Shown piece by piece: positions 1-8,928 of a stretch of 64,000 nt of DNA. The stretch covers positions 2,108,001 through 2,172,000 of the forward strand of contig OW818662.1 in the NCBI GenBank assembly GCA_942492915.1, written 5' to 3'. Within the stretch, counting starts at the first letter, position 1. Every line of letters starts with the position of its first letter. Under the pieces are notes generated by a model. It was given only the letters and a program-made list of their open reading frames with translations. It did no database searches and was not told where the DNA came from. Position numbers and translations under genes: made by a program. Source of the DNA: Turneriella sp942492915. GTDB taxonomy: Bacteria > Spirochaetota > Leptospiria > Turneriellales > Turneriellaceae.

Positions 1-897
1 GGCGAACCAGCGCACAAATACGAGCTCCCTTTTGCCACTCTGGCTGACCGCTTTGATTTCAAACATGAACGGCGATTGATTGAGACAACTGCGCTCGTTG
101 AGACGCCTGACAGAGCACTCGGTTCAGGTTTTGACGCGGTAATTGTCGCTCAAGGCTCACAAAGCCCACCCGCCCCCGTAGGCGTCTGGACGCTCGATGC
201 GTTGCGCGACAATGCTGCGCTACAGGCGCAGGTGCGCACCACTGTCGGCAAACAAATTGCGATCGTCGGCGGTGGCCCTACGGGCGTTCAATTTGCGTTT
301 GAATTCGCCGCACGAAAAAACCATGTAACGCTCTATGAGGCACGCGACAGACTGCTGCCGACTTTCGACTATTCACTCGGCCAGACCGCGCAAAGCGAGG
401 CCGAATCTGCAGGTATTACAATCCGCCTGAACACCGAAATTACCAACGTCGAAAACGGTATGGTTACGAGCCGCAGTGCGGCAAAAGAGATGACCGACGC
501 GGCGGAGCATGTTTTGTTTGTGCCCGGTGTCAGGTCGACCCCGTCATTCACGTGCGACGTTACGGGCAGAATAGAAAGTATATACCACAAGCACCTGTAC
601 GCGGCAGGCGATTGCAGCTATTTTAGCGGGCGCGGGCTGAATACGAAAAGCGCTCAGGCCGCTGTGCGCAAAGGTCAGCATGTGGCGCGCGCGCTCGTCT
701 CGGCATTGACGGGCAAACTGCTGCCCGAATACACCTATTCTGAAATCGGCTACTTTGTTTCTCTGGGGCCACGCAATGCGGTCGGCTACCTGTTCTCACA
801 GAAGACAGCATTTTCGGGACGAGCTGCGCTCTTCATGAAAGAAGCAACCGAAAGGCAGTATAATCTTTACCTTGCGGGCTTGCCGGTATATCCATAA
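1..897 (+). CDS. NADH dehydrogenase-like FAD/NAD(P) disulphide oxidoreductase, 5' end missing
   Basis: The frame is open from the first base of the window, so the N-terminal FAD-binding half lies outside; 298 residues are visible. A second dinucleotide-binding fold is seen (IAIVGGGPTGVQ near visible residue 90), followed by an acidic strand end (YEARDRLLP). The FAD-contacting motif HLYAAGDCSYF is near residue 200, and a C-terminal hydrophobic stretch (NLYLAGLPVYP) could touch the membrane. This is the layout of type II NADH dehydrogenase and AIF-like flavoproteins, which pass electrons from NADH to quinone without pumping protons. The substrate cannot be fixed without the missing half. A terminator hairpin follows. 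Confidence 0.75.
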   Translation, partial: GEPAHKYELPFATLADRFDFKHERRLIETTALVETPDRALGSGFDAVIVAQGSQSPPAPVGVWTLDALRDNAALQAQVRTTVGKQIAIVGGGPTGVQFAFEFAARKNHVTLYEARDRLLPTFDYSLGQTAQSEAESAGITIRLNTEITNVENGMVTSRSAAKEMTDAAEHVLFVPGVRSTPSFTCDVTGRIESIYHKHLYAAGDCSYFSGRGLNTKSAQAAVRKGQHVARALVSALTGKLLPEYTYSEIGYFVSLGPRNAVGYLFSQKTAFSGRAALFMKEATERQYNLYLAGLPVYP

Positions 898-915
898 CCA
901 GCCGCTTACCTGCGG

Positions 916-937
916 TACTTCGACCGAAGTATTTTTT
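916..937 (+). terminator. Rho-independent terminator after the NADH dehydrogenase-like gene
   Basis: A hairpin with arms TACTTC and GAAGTA, loop GACC, is followed directly by six T residues, 19 bp after the stop codon. Read on the other strand it has no T run, so it should serve the + strand gene only. The stem is short. Confidence 0.55.
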
Positions 938-946
938 CGGGGATTT

Positions 947-1870
947 TTACAGAACCAGTTCGCGAATATTTCTCCCGGTAATGGCCGCAATCTGCTCTGG
1001 CAAACCGTTTTTCTTCAGCGCCTGCAGGCGCATCTTCTGTGCCGGCTTTTTGCCGGTAACCGCTGCGAGAAAATTCGCGTGCAGCAGTTTCAGAACCTCG
1101 GCATAGTCCTCTGTCTGCAGCGGCTTGCCACCTTTTGCCCGCCTCAGCAACAACTCGCTTACGCCGAAACGCGAGCAGCCGTGCGTGAAGAATTGCGGTG
1201 CCTGATCCGATTCAAAATAGTTGAAACCGGTGACGAGGTGTGTATTCAAAAGCCGATTCGACGAATGGTAGCTTGCGAGCCCGGCGCGCACGCTTTTGCC
1301 CGGGACAAACAAGAACAAATCAGGGTCAACCAGCCCGGCGAATTCTCCCGCATCGATGAATGCCGCGAGACTGTACGCCATGAGCAGGGTTTCGATTTTT
1401 TCAAGCGCGCTCTTTCTTTTTAGCGGAACAACCAGTCTTATAAAGGCCTTCTGTGACAACGCGCGGGATTTTTCGGCGTCATCATAGGGGGCAAAGGTAA
1501 TTGCAGTGCGCGTCGCGTCTGATATATTGCCTTGGTAAGCTTCAAACCAGATGTCTGCGTGTCCGTGGTCGCCGGTGGAGCGCGTGAGGCGACCGCGCAC
1601 AGCCGAATTGGTCGCAGACCGTGCACCGATTTGCAGGTTCGCGTGTATGCCCCAGAGCGTTCTTAATTGCCGAAGTAAATTGATGCCGTTGTAGCGCGGC
1701 ATGCGGTCATACAGCGCCCATAACTCAGCCTTGTCTGTAGCGGTGGTCGCTGCGCCCTTCGGACTTTTGAGGGGCTTCTCACCGGGATACGCGTTATGCA
1801 GAAAGACGCTCTCAAAAGCGCGATCGTCAAATTGCGCATCGAGCGGAATATTTTTGTGACCAAAAAGCAT
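947..1870 (-). CDS. Hypothetical protein, 307 aa
   Basis: I do not recognise a family. The protein is soluble, without a signal peptide or membrane segment. It starts MLFGHKNIPLD, has a short hydrophobic helix region around residues 165-200 (LMAYSLAAFIDAGEFAGLVDPDLFLFVPG) and a basic C-terminus rich in Lys and Leu. Codon use resembles its neighbours and the frame is open for 924 bp, so it is probably real. It lies downstream of, and on the same strand as, the MMPL-type exporter, separated by 45 bp, and could be the last gene of that acyl-CoA dehydrogenase/exporter transcript. It converges with the upstream flavoprotein gene. Confidence 0.6.
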   Translation of the reverse strand: MLFGHKNIPLDAQFDDRAFESVFLHNAYPGEKPLKSPKGAATTATDKAELWALYDRMPRYNGINLLRQLRTLWGIHANLQIGARSATNSAVRGRLTRSTGDHGHADIWFEAYQGNISDATRTAITFAPYDDAEKSRALSQKAFIRLVVPLKRKSALEKIETLLMAYSLAAFIDAGEFAGLVDPDLFLFVPGKSVRAGLASYHSSNRLLNTHLVTGFNYFESDQAPQFFTHGCSRFGVSELLLRRAKGGKPLQTEDYAEVLKLLHANFLAAVTGKKPAQKMRLQALKKNGLPEQIAAITGRNIRELVL

Positions 1871-1915
1871 GATGCCTCATCACGGGCAGCACACCCCGCG
1901 CAAAGAAGTTTGGAA

Positions 1916-4567
1916 TCAGTTTTTCTGCTTTCTTTTCTTGGAGGTTTTAGGTTTGCTGGCAGCGGTTTTCCTCGAGGCGCGCTTTGCCGGTTTTTTTGCA
2001 ACTACCGGGGCGTGGCCTTTTTCAGCTGATACCGCCCCGGCCACATGATTGCGTTTCTCTTCGCGCACACCAAGATAAGCCGGCATAAAGATCAGCGCAA
2101 AAGCAAGGCAACTGACTTCGCCAATCACCGCCATCAGCCCGAAAGATGCCATCGCCTGGTTCTTTGCCCACAGCATCGAACCGTAACCGATAATTGTCGT
2201 CCATGAACAGAGAAATACCGCAGACCCGGTACTCGACACAGCGTCGCTGATCGAACGCTTATGGTCGACCTTGTAACGGTAATAGATATTGATCGCATAA
2301 TCCACACCGATTCCAATGGTAATCGGTATGGTAATGAAATTGAAAAAGTTGAGCTTCACTTCAAAAAACTGCAGCGCCGCGATAAATGCCAGCATACCGA
2401 AAGCAAGAAACGAATAGACAAAAACAAACTCGCCGAGTTTACGAAATCCGAACCAGATCAGCGCACCGACCGCAAGAAAACAGAAGACGGTGACGAGCGG
2501 CCCTTCGGCAGAAACGTTGGCCAGAATATCGATAAAGATCATCGACTCGCTTGCAAAGAGCACCTTGCCCTTTTCCAGAGTGCTGCCCGGCGCCAACGTC
2601 ACGGCGCTGCTGATCTCCTGACCGATTTTTACGATGTCGAGTATGTTTGAGAGTACCGCATCGTTGTTCGCCGCCACAAAGACAACCCTGCCGAGCGTGC
2701 CATCGACTTCGCGAAAGAACCTCAGCACCATCTCTGGCAAATCTTCGGTCTTAAATGGGTTTTGTTTGAGGGCCATAAGCGCCACACGACCCCATTCGCG
2801 TTCTTTATCTGACATCATCGAAAGGTATTTAGGCAAGAAGAGGCGTCGCAGGTCTTTGATGATTGCAAATTTTTCGGTCTGGTCCTGCGGGAAGAATTGG
2901 TCGAGCCAGCGCACTGAACTGATAAAAAGAGGTTTGCCTGCGGCTTTCGCATCGGCGATTTTCTTCTCGAGCGCCTGCGCCGTCTTGTGTGCATCGGCGC
3001 GATCGTACGCGATCAGCATCGACGCGTTCGACCCGTTGCCCATGACGGTGTCGACGCGGCGCATGTAATACTGTTCACTGCCCGAACCTTCAGAGACTTT
3101 GATCGTTAGTTTCTTCAAATTGTACTCGAAACGGTCTTTGCTCACGAACAGCATAGTGCCGAGAATTGAAACCGGCACCAGGGCATACATAAAATAGGTC
3201 AGAATCTTTCGGTTGCGGTGAATCAATGACGCGAGCCTGCGCGCATTGTCGCGCTGCATGAACTTGCGTATCTTGACCACATTCTGTGGACGCCACCTTT
3301 CAAACATAACGATAAAACAAGGTATCATCACCGTCAACGCGAGCCAGCAGATGACCATGCCAATGCCACCGATAAAGCCAAACTGTGAAAACCCGCGAAA
3401 AGTCGTTACGGAGAGTATCGAATACGAAATCGATGTGGCAAACGCGGCAAGAAAAGTAGCGGAGATCGTGTAAAAAATGGAACGATTCAGTGCGCGTTTG
3501 AGGTGCAGGCCATGGCCACGTTCTTCAAGATAGCGCGCCATCTGAATCAGGCCGAAGTTGATGCCGTTGCCCACAATAATCGAGGCGAGAAAGGCAGTTT
3601 GCTGGTTGAGGTAACCAATCTTAAAATATGTAATCGCGAAAGTGACAAGAATTCCGACCAGCACGCCCGCGCTCAGCATCGCGACCATGCGCATCGAACG
3701 ATAATAGGCATAGATCGAAGCGAGCACCAGCAGAATCGTGATGGCGGCCGTCTCGACAGTATCTTGCAACACGCTGGCAAAGTTCTGCAGAAGTGAAACG
3801 TATGTACCGGCAAGGCCTACTTCCATCTGCGGGTGAAATTTTTGCGGATCGAGATTTTTTATATCTGCGTGCAAACGATCGATTATGGCTCGCGAGAACT
3901 TCTGGTCTGCCGCATCGCCGGTTGGCCGAATGACAATTGCCAGATTCTCACCTTTTGCGTCGGTGAAGTAACCTTCTTTATTTACTCCGAACGGATTTTC
4001 AGATTTATGTTTCTCAAATATTTTCCTGAGAACCTTTTTGAATTGCTCGTCGCTGTTATCATCTTCAAGATCAAACCCGACCGCGCTTAGCCGGGTTTTG
4101 GCGAGACGGCTTCTGAGCGCTGTGCGCAATTCTTGCAGTTCTTCGACAGACAGGTAATAGAACAGGTGGTCTTTGAAAAACTTTTCGGTCTCGCGCGTAT
4201 TATAATCGAAAAACTTTATCAGGTCTTTGGGGTATTTTTCGAGCAATGCCGCATAGGCATGCACGAATCTCTTATTGGCCTCGAAATCAGGCGAATTAAT
4301 CGAAACAAAAATATTACCGACGCCGCCCGTGCGGTCCGTAGCTTCTTTGACATGCACGACGCTGCGGTCGTTCTCAGGCAGCAATGTCGCAAAATCGGTA
4401 CGGACATCCTGAAACAGTTTGTACGTAAAAAACAGAGATACCAGAGAAACAGCCAAAACGGCGAGCAAAACTTTTCCAGGCGACTTGAATATCGCCCAGG
4501 AAAATTTCACCTGCATGCGCAGCACAAGGCGACGCAGGCGCGAATGCCGTTTTTCTGGTAACTTCAA
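1916..4567 (-). CDS. MMPL/RND-superfamily exporter (lipid transporter type)
   Basis: 883 residues with the duplicated RND plan: a membrane segment at about 27-50, a large periplasmic loop to about 265, a five- or six-helix sterol-sensing/MMPL bundle (about 265-425), a second loop, and a second bundle (about 690-840). MMPL and HpnN-type proteins move lipids or hydrophobic metabolites out of the inner membrane. The C-terminal tail of about 35 residues is strongly Lys/Ala/Pro rich (KKPAKRASRKTAASKPKTSK), likely cytoplasmic. The likely start is TTG at 4567, one base after the TGA of the acyl-CoA dehydrogenase gene, which implies translational coupling; an ATG 18 codons further in is the alternative. 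The pairing with a fatty-acyl oxidising enzyme suggests a lipid substrate. Confidence 0.8.
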   Translation of the reverse strand: MKLPEKRHSRLRRLVLRMQVKFSWAIFKSPGKVLLAVLAVSLVSLFFTYKLFQDVRTDFATLLPENDRSVVHVKEATDRTGGVGNIFVSINSPDFEANKRFVHAYAALLEKYPKDLIKFFDYNTRETEKFFKDHLFYYLSVEELQELRTALRSRLAKTRLSAVGFDLEDDNSDEQFKKVLRKIFEKHKSENPFGVNKEGYFTDAKGENLAIVIRPTGDAADQKFSRAIIDRLHADIKNLDPQKFHPQMEVGLAGTYVSLLQNFASVLQDTVETAAITILLVLASIYAYYRSMRMVAMLSAGVLVGILVTFAITYFKIGYLNQQTAFLASIIVGNGINFGLIQMARYLEERGHGLHLKRALNRSIFYTISATFLAAFATSISYSILSVTTFRGFSQFGFIGGIGMVICWLALTVMIPCFIVMFERWRPQNVVKIRKFMQRDNARRLASLIHRNRKILTYFMYALVPVSILGTMLFVSKDRFEYNLKKLTIKVSEGSGSEQYYMRRVDTVMGNGSNASMLIAYDRADAHKTAQALEKKIADAKAAGKPLFISSVRWLDQFFPQDQTEKFAIIKDLRRLFLPKYLSMMSDKEREWGRVALMALKQNPFKTEDLPEMVLRFFREVDGTLGRVVFVAANNDAVLSNILDIVKIGQEISSAVTLAPGSTLEKGKVLFASESMIFIDILANVSAEGPLVTVFCFLAVGALIWFGFRKLGEFVFVYSFLAFGMLAFIAALQFFEVKLNFFNFITIPITIGIGVDYAINIYYRYKVDHKRSISDAVSSTGSAVFLCSWTTIIGYGSMLWAKNQAMASFGLMAVIGEVSCLAFALIFMPAYLGVREEKRNHVAGAVSAEKGHAPVVAKKPAKRASRKTAASKPKTSKKRKQKN

Positions 4568-4568
4568 A

Positions 4569-6947
4569 TCATACCTTCTTCGATTCAGATCGGGCTACGA
4601 TCATCTTCATTATTTCTGAAGTGCCGCCGCCGATTTCAGCCAGCTTAATGTCACGGTACAGGCGCGCTACCGGATAATCTTCGATATAACCGGCGCCGCC
4701 AAATACCTGCACGGCGAGGTTCGTCACCTCGCGCGCATAGGTCGACGCCATGAGTTTCAGAGAAGCGGTGCGCGCGGCGAGTTCGACTTTTTCGCCGTTG
4801 TGCATATAGTGACTTTCGTCACCTGCTTCGTCGAGCATCCAGGCGGTTTCGTGCAGCACCTGGCGGGCAGCTTCGTATTTTGTGATCATGTCTGAGATCA
4901 TAAAAGCGACAGCCTGGTGCTTGATAATAGGTTTGCCGAACGCCTTGCGCTCTTTTGCGTACTTGCGGCAATGCTGAATTGCAGCAGCCATAACGCCGAC
5001 TGAATACGCGGCGAGCGCCAGGCGTTCACGGTTAAACGCCGACATGATGATTGCAAACCCGCGGCCCGCGCGGCCCAGAATCGCGTCTTCGCCGACTTCA
5101 ACTTCGTCAAAAAACAGCTCGCCCGTCGGTGAACCTTTCAGCCCCAGCTTATCCATCGGTTTGCCGCGCGAAACACCTTTCGCGTGCGCGTCGACAATGA
5201 AGACAGTCTGGCCAATTTTCTTGCCGTCTTTTTCTGCAACGGCAAGAACGTGCACAAAATCACAAATAGGAGCGTTGGTAATATACGTCTTCGCTCCGCT
5301 GATGTAATACTTACCGTTCTTGAAGACCGCTTTGGTCTGAACGTTCGCGACGTCTGAACCTGCGCCGGGTTCGGTGACGCCAAGCGCGCCGATCTTTTTG
5401 GTGCTGATGATATCGGGCAGGTATTTGGCTTTTTGCGCGTCAGTACCATGCTCTCTGAGCGGCAGACCGAAAAGGCCAACAGATGCGCCGACCGAGAAGA
5501 AGGTAGATCCGCATGCTTCGGCGAGCGCTTCTTGCATGTGCGTCACAAAATAGTACGAGCTGTTCGAGCCGCCGTTCGCTTCTTCAAACATAGCGGATGT
5601 ATAACCGACCTTATACAATTTCTCAAAGTGCGACCTGGGCACCTCGCCCTTCTTGTCGAGTTCGGCCGTGTGCGGTGCAATTTCTTTCTGGCAGAATTCG
5701 CGAAACTTATTGAACGCTTCTTTTTCGTCGCCTTCGAGGTCTGAGTCTATCCACAGATCTTTCATGCTTGCTGAGATTATGAGGCGCATGACTTCAGACG
5801 TGCCAGCGCCAAGCGTCGAGAGCCGCGAATCGCGGTACGCACGCTCAACCGGATATTCATGAATAAAGCAATAGCCACCGAAAATCTGGCCTACGTCGTA
5901 CGCAACTTCGACGTTGCTTTCGGTAGTGTAGAGTTTCGCAATCGAAGACTCGATCGGCGCGGGCAGGCCTTTGTCTTTTTTGATCGCGCTCTGGTAGATC
6001 AAGAGGCGCGCGGCGTCGAGCTTATAGCGTGAGCGCGCGATCTTGTCTTGAATCGCCTGAAAACGAATGATCGGCTCGCCGAACTGCTCGCGCTGTTTGG
6101 CGTAGAGTGTGCCGCCTTTAATGAGGCTGTTCATGCCGCCGAGGCCTGCGGCGACAAGCACGGTGCGTTCCCATTCGAGTGTCGCGCGGCCGACGCGCAG
6201 AAAACCCGAGTTCTCTTCGCTGATCATGTTTTCGACCGGCACTTCCATGTCTTCGAAAATGAGTTCGCTGGTGGTCGAAGTCTTCATGCCCATTTTATTG
6301 AGCTTTTTGCCAACCGAAAAACCCTTGAAGTTCTTTTCGACGATAAAGACTGAAACGCCGAATGCGCCCTTCTTCTTATCGGTGACCGCCATACACACGA
6401 ACACATCGCCGATGGGGCCGTTCGTGATGAACATTTTGCTGCCGTTGATGATATAACGATCGCCTTTCTTCACTGCGCGAGTCTGCATCGAGCCCGCTGC
6501 GTCAGAACCCGACGAAGGTTCGGTAAGGCCGAGGCCCGCGGTCCACTCGCCCGAGGCGAGCTTCGGCAAATATTTCTGCTTCTGTTCTTTGGTGCCCAGC
6601 AGCGCAATCGGCATTGTACCGATGATTGCGTGAGCTCCTAATGCTAAAGTGAGCCCGCCGTCGGTTGAACCTTCAGAAAAGGCTTCATGCGCAACAGAGG
6701 TCATGAGGCATGACGCGCCGCTGCCGCCGTATTCTTCAGGTACGGATAGACCTAAGAGGCCTATATCCGCCATTTTTTTCCAGAGCGCGCGGTCCCATGA
6801 GCCCTCGAGGTCGCGTTTCTCTACTGAGGGGCGAATTTCGCGCACCGCAAAGTCGTAGACCATATTGCGGTATTCCATCACATCGTCGGGAAGGCGGTAT
6901 TTCATAGCGCTGCGGTTTGCGGTCGCTTCTGTATTCTTAGCTGTCAT
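4569..6947 (-). CDS. Tandem fused acyl-CoA dehydrogenase (two complete ACAD domains)
   Basis: 792 residues from the ATG at 6947; an upstream in-frame TTG at 7001 would add 18 residues that look non-homologous. Domain 1 spans about 18-397 and domain 2 about 407-788, and each has the ACAD signatures (GLTEPSSGSDAAG and GVTEPGAGSDVAN; QIFGGYCFIHEYPVERAYRD and QVFGGAGYIEDYPVARLYRD). The usual catalytic Glu of the YEGT motif is absent in both halves (GAGT at 380, GGGT at 773). Both halves instead carry a Glu at the isovaleryl/long-chain position (LEWER, E260; FNRER, E641), so both may be active. ACADs oxidise acyl-CoA to enoyl-CoA, reducing FAD. The gene heads a transcript with the MMPL exporter. 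Confidence 0.9.
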   Translation of the reverse strand: MTAKNTEATANRSAMKYRLPDDVMEYRNMVYDFAVREIRPSVEKRDLEGSWDRALWKKMADIGLLGLSVPEEYGGSGASCLMTSVAHEAFSEGSTDGGLTLALGAHAIIGTMPIALLGTKEQKQKYLPKLASGEWTAGLGLTEPSSGSDAAGSMQTRAVKKGDRYIINGSKMFITNGPIGDVFVCMAVTDKKKGAFGVSVFIVEKNFKGFSVGKKLNKMGMKTSTTSELIFEDMEVPVENMISEENSGFLRVGRATLEWERTVLVAAGLGGMNSLIKGGTLYAKQREQFGEPIIRFQAIQDKIARSRYKLDAARLLIYQSAIKKDKGLPAPIESSIAKLYTTESNVEVAYDVGQIFGGYCFIHEYPVERAYRDSRLSTLGAGTSEVMRLIISASMKDLWIDSDLEGDEKEAFNKFREFCQKEIAPHTAELDKKGEVPRSHFEKLYKVGYTSAMFEEANGGSNSSYYFVTHMQEALAEACGSTFFSVGASVGLFGLPLREHGTDAQKAKYLPDIISTKKIGALGVTEPGAGSDVANVQTKAVFKNGKYYISGAKTYITNAPICDFVHVLAVAEKDGKKIGQTVFIVDAHAKGVSRGKPMDKLGLKGSPTGELFFDEVEVGEDAILGRAGRGFAIIMSAFNRERLALAAYSVGVMAAAIQHCRKYAKERKAFGKPIIKHQAVAFMISDMITKYEAARQVLHETAWMLDEAGDESHYMHNGEKVELAARTASLKLMASTYAREVTNLAVQVFGGAGYIEDYPVARLYRDIKLAEIGGGTSEIMKMIVARSESKKV

Positions 6948-7021
6948 GTCGCCAGAAACGAAAGTGAATAGAGAGAGACAACCAAAAGTATATTGTAGCA
7001 AACGCTACAAGAGTGCATCGA

Positions 7022-7423
7022 TCACCTGTTTCGCAGGGCGCGGTCGATGAAAAATGCAAACGTCGTCTGCGTGATTCCGAAACAGAAATAGAGATTCTGA
7101 ATCCAGGCGCCGCCACCGATCAGGGTCACCTGTACAAAGATCCAAATGACGAGCCCCAACCCAAACACACCGCCGAGAATACCAGCGTGGCGATGGCGCG
7201 TGAGCGTGAGGTAGGCCACAAATGCCTGGCCGATTCCGTTCACCGTAAACAGAATAATGCCGGGTACGATAAAGCTGCTAAACGGTGAAGCCTTGAGCAT
7301 ATCGGGCGGTGCCTGCAAAAGCCGACCCGAAGGTTCGATCAGAAACATGACCCCGGCGACCAACGCGCCCAGCGCGACGAAAAACTGCAGCACACCCTGC
7401 ACCATGAACAACAACTTAACCAT
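7022..7423 (-). CDS. Small four-helix membrane protein, unknown
   Basis: 133 residues from the ATG at 7423; a GTG at 7444 is an alternative start. Four hydrophobic segments alternate with short loops: LLFMVQGVLQFFVALGALVA, FIVPGIILFTVNGIGQAFVA, GILGGVFGLGLVIWIFVQVT and LYFCFGITQTTFAFFI. The general form resembles small DUF4345/DoxX-like integral membrane proteins, but I cannot assign a family. No catalytic residues are evident. It lies upstream of, and on the same strand as, the acyl-CoA dehydrogenase gene with about 75 bp between, so it may be in the same transcript. Confidence 0.65.
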   Translation of the reverse strand: MVKLLFMVQGVLQFFVALGALVAGVMFLIEPSGRLLQAPPDMLKASPFSSFIVPGIILFTVNGIGQAFVAYLTLTRHRHAGILGGVFGLGLVIWIFVQVTLIGGGAWIQNLYFCFGITQTTFAFFIDRALRNR

Positions 7424-7547
7424 GGCAGATATTTTCTGGCTCACGGGTGCTGTCGAGAATATTCACGCGTCAGGTGGATTTACCGCTGGAATATTTCTGC
7501 CCTGTGTTTTGGCGTGACGCCGCAATTCGAAATGTTTCTGTTCGCCT

Positions 7548-8225
7548 ATGCCCGAGCTTTCACGCCTCTACTATTTTGCCGACCCGATGTGCTCGTGGTG
7601 CTATGGCTTCGCCCCGGTCATGGACAAAGTTCGCAAGGCATTTGGCGCGCAGTACGATATTCGCCTCGTGATGGGGGGCTTAAGGCCCGGCAAGCTCGCC
7701 GAACCCATGACGCCCGCACGTGCGCGGCTGATGCGCCAGCATTGGCGCGAGGTCGCAAAAATGACCGGACAACCGTTTGAAGACGACATCTTCAAACGCG
7801 ATGACTTTGTCTATGACACAGAACCCGCAGCCAAAGCCGTGATCGTGATGGAACGCCTCGCGCCCGAACACGCCTATGACTATTACCACGAAATTCAGCG
7901 CGCCTTCTACGCACACAGCCAGGATATCACCTCACCCGAGGTGCTCTCCAATTTCGCACGCCGCTTCGATGTCAGCGCCACCGATTTTGCCACCGCGTTT
8001 GCGAGTGAAGAAGCGCACAAAGAAACCTGGGGCCAGTTCACGTTCAGCGCAAGCCTCGGCGTGAAAGGGTTTCCCGCGCTGGTACTGGAAGATAGCGGGC
8101 AATACATGCTGCTCATGCGCGGCTGGCAGCCGTTTGAAGAGATAAGCCTGACTCTGGCGAAGGTCCTGAAGGGTGCGGGCGATAGTAGCGAGGGAGATGC
8201 CTGCGAAGTTGGCGGGGAGTGCTGA
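7548..8225 (+). CDS. DsbA-family (FrnE-like) thioredoxin-fold protein
   Basis: 225 residues with a CSWC active-site pair at the start of the fold (YYFADPMCSWCYGFAP) and a later cis-Pro loop (GVKGFPALVL), the two hallmarks of the DsbA/2-hydroxychromene-2-carboxylate isomerase group. There is no signal peptide, so it is probably a cytoplasmic oxidoreductase of the FrnE/DsbA-like type rather than a periplasmic DsbA. The C-terminus ends with a Cys pair (DACEVGGEC). Its last 7 bp overlap the start of the downstream RAYT gene, which probably reflects insertion of that gene close behind it. Confidence 0.85.
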   Translation: MPELSRLYYFADPMCSWCYGFAPVMDKVRKAFGAQYDIRLVMGGLRPGKLAEPMTPARARLMRQHWREVAKMTGQPFEDDIFKRDDFVYDTEPAAKAVIVMERLAPEHAYDYYHEIQRAFYAHSQDITSPEVLSNFARRFDVSATDFATAFASEEAHKETWGQFTFSASLGVKGFPALVLEDSGQYMLLMRGWQPFEEISLTLAKVLKGAGDSSEGDACEVGGEC

Positions 8226-8788
8226 GGCGCAACCGTAAATCCATTCGTCTGCAAGGTTACGATTATTCGCAGCCTGGGCATTATTTCATCACGATCTGCA
8301 CGCACCAGCGCGCGCATTTATTTGGGGCTGTGCGTTCTGGTAAAATGGTTTTGAACGCGATGGGTGCCGTTGCAGACGCATGTTGGCGTGCGATCCCCGG
8401 TCATTATCCGAATGTGCGCTTGGATGAATTTGTCATCATGCCGAACCATGTGCATGGGGTAATTGTTATCGCGGACAACAATGTAGGGGCGATTCACGAA
8501 TCGCCCCAGAACATTGGGGCGCATATCCAAGTGGCAGGTCGTGACCTGCCCCTACAGAACATGGCAAATGTATCAAAAATCATTGGTCGATTCAAAATGA
8601 ATGCGGCGAAACAAATCAATATTTTGCGCGGCACGCCCGGCGTGCCGGTCTGGCAACGCAATTATTACGAACATATCGTGCGCGATGATGATGCGTTGCG
8701 GCGCATTCGGCAATACGTACGCAATAACCCCGCGCAATGGCAAGACGATAGCAATTTTGGTGATGACCCGTTCGACGCTGCGCAGTAG
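8219..8788 (+). CDS. RAYT: REP-associated tyrosine transposase (Y1/HUH family)
   Basis: 189 residues from a GTG start overlapping the end of the previous gene by 7 bp. It carries the Y1 transposase signatures: GHYFITICTHQRAHLFG near the N-terminus, the metal-binding HUH motif in MPNHVHGVIVI (H77, H79), and the catalytic tyrosine region WQRNYYEHIVR (Y149/Y150). RAYTs are single-copy domesticated relatives of IS200/IS605 transposases that cut and join REP hairpins. A REP pair with GTAG heads lies inside this very gene at 8483-8555, coding for the stretch from NVGAIHESP to LPLQ between the HUH motif and the Tyr helix. No flanking target duplication is obvious. Confidence 0.9.
   Translation: MLRRNRKSIRLQGYDYSQPGHYFITICTHQRAHLFGAVRSGKMVLNAMGAVADACWRAIPGHYPNVRLDEFVIMPNHVHGVIVIADNNVGAIHESPQNIGAHIQVAGRDLPLQNMANVSKIIGRFKMNAAKQINILRGTPGVPVWQRNYYEHIVRDDDALRRIRQYVRNNPAQWQDDSNFGDDPFDAAQ
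8483..8555. repeat. REP doublet (BIME-like) inside the RAYT coding frame
   Basis: Two hairpins face each other. The left one is GTAG at 8483-8486 and then arms GGGGCGATTC and GAATCGCCCC (8486-8507) around a 2-nt loop. The right one has arms GGCAGGTC and GACCTGCC (8533-8550) followed by CTAC at 8552-8555, i.e. GTAG on the other strand. The outer ends form an inverted repeat, GTAGGGGC and GCCCCTAC. A GTAG tetranucleotide at the foot of the hairpin is the known recognition feature of many RAYT/REP systems. Confidence 0.8.
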
Positions 8789-8882
8789 CAGCTAGGGTAT
8801 GGTATTGTTCGTGACGATTGAACCCCAGAGAGAGACAAATAAAAAAAGAATCACCAGGGGCTAATCTACCCGGCTCTTTGCA

Positions 8883-8912
8883 TTGACGTTTTGTGACCGC
8901 AGTCGGTTATAC
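8883..8912 (+). promoter_or_regulatory. Sigma-70-type promoter upstream of the restriction-system remnant
   Basis: TTGACG (8883-8888) and TTATAC (8907-8912) are separated by 18 bp, with the ATG of the remnant 17 bp further on. It probably survives from the lost operon. Confidence 0.45.
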
Positions 8913-8928
8913 ATCTGCGCTGATCGTC

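Noticed and set aside
872..1423. 183-codon open frame on the + strand
   Set aside because: Antisense to the 947-1870 gene and low in homology-like features; a shadow of the real minus-strand gene.
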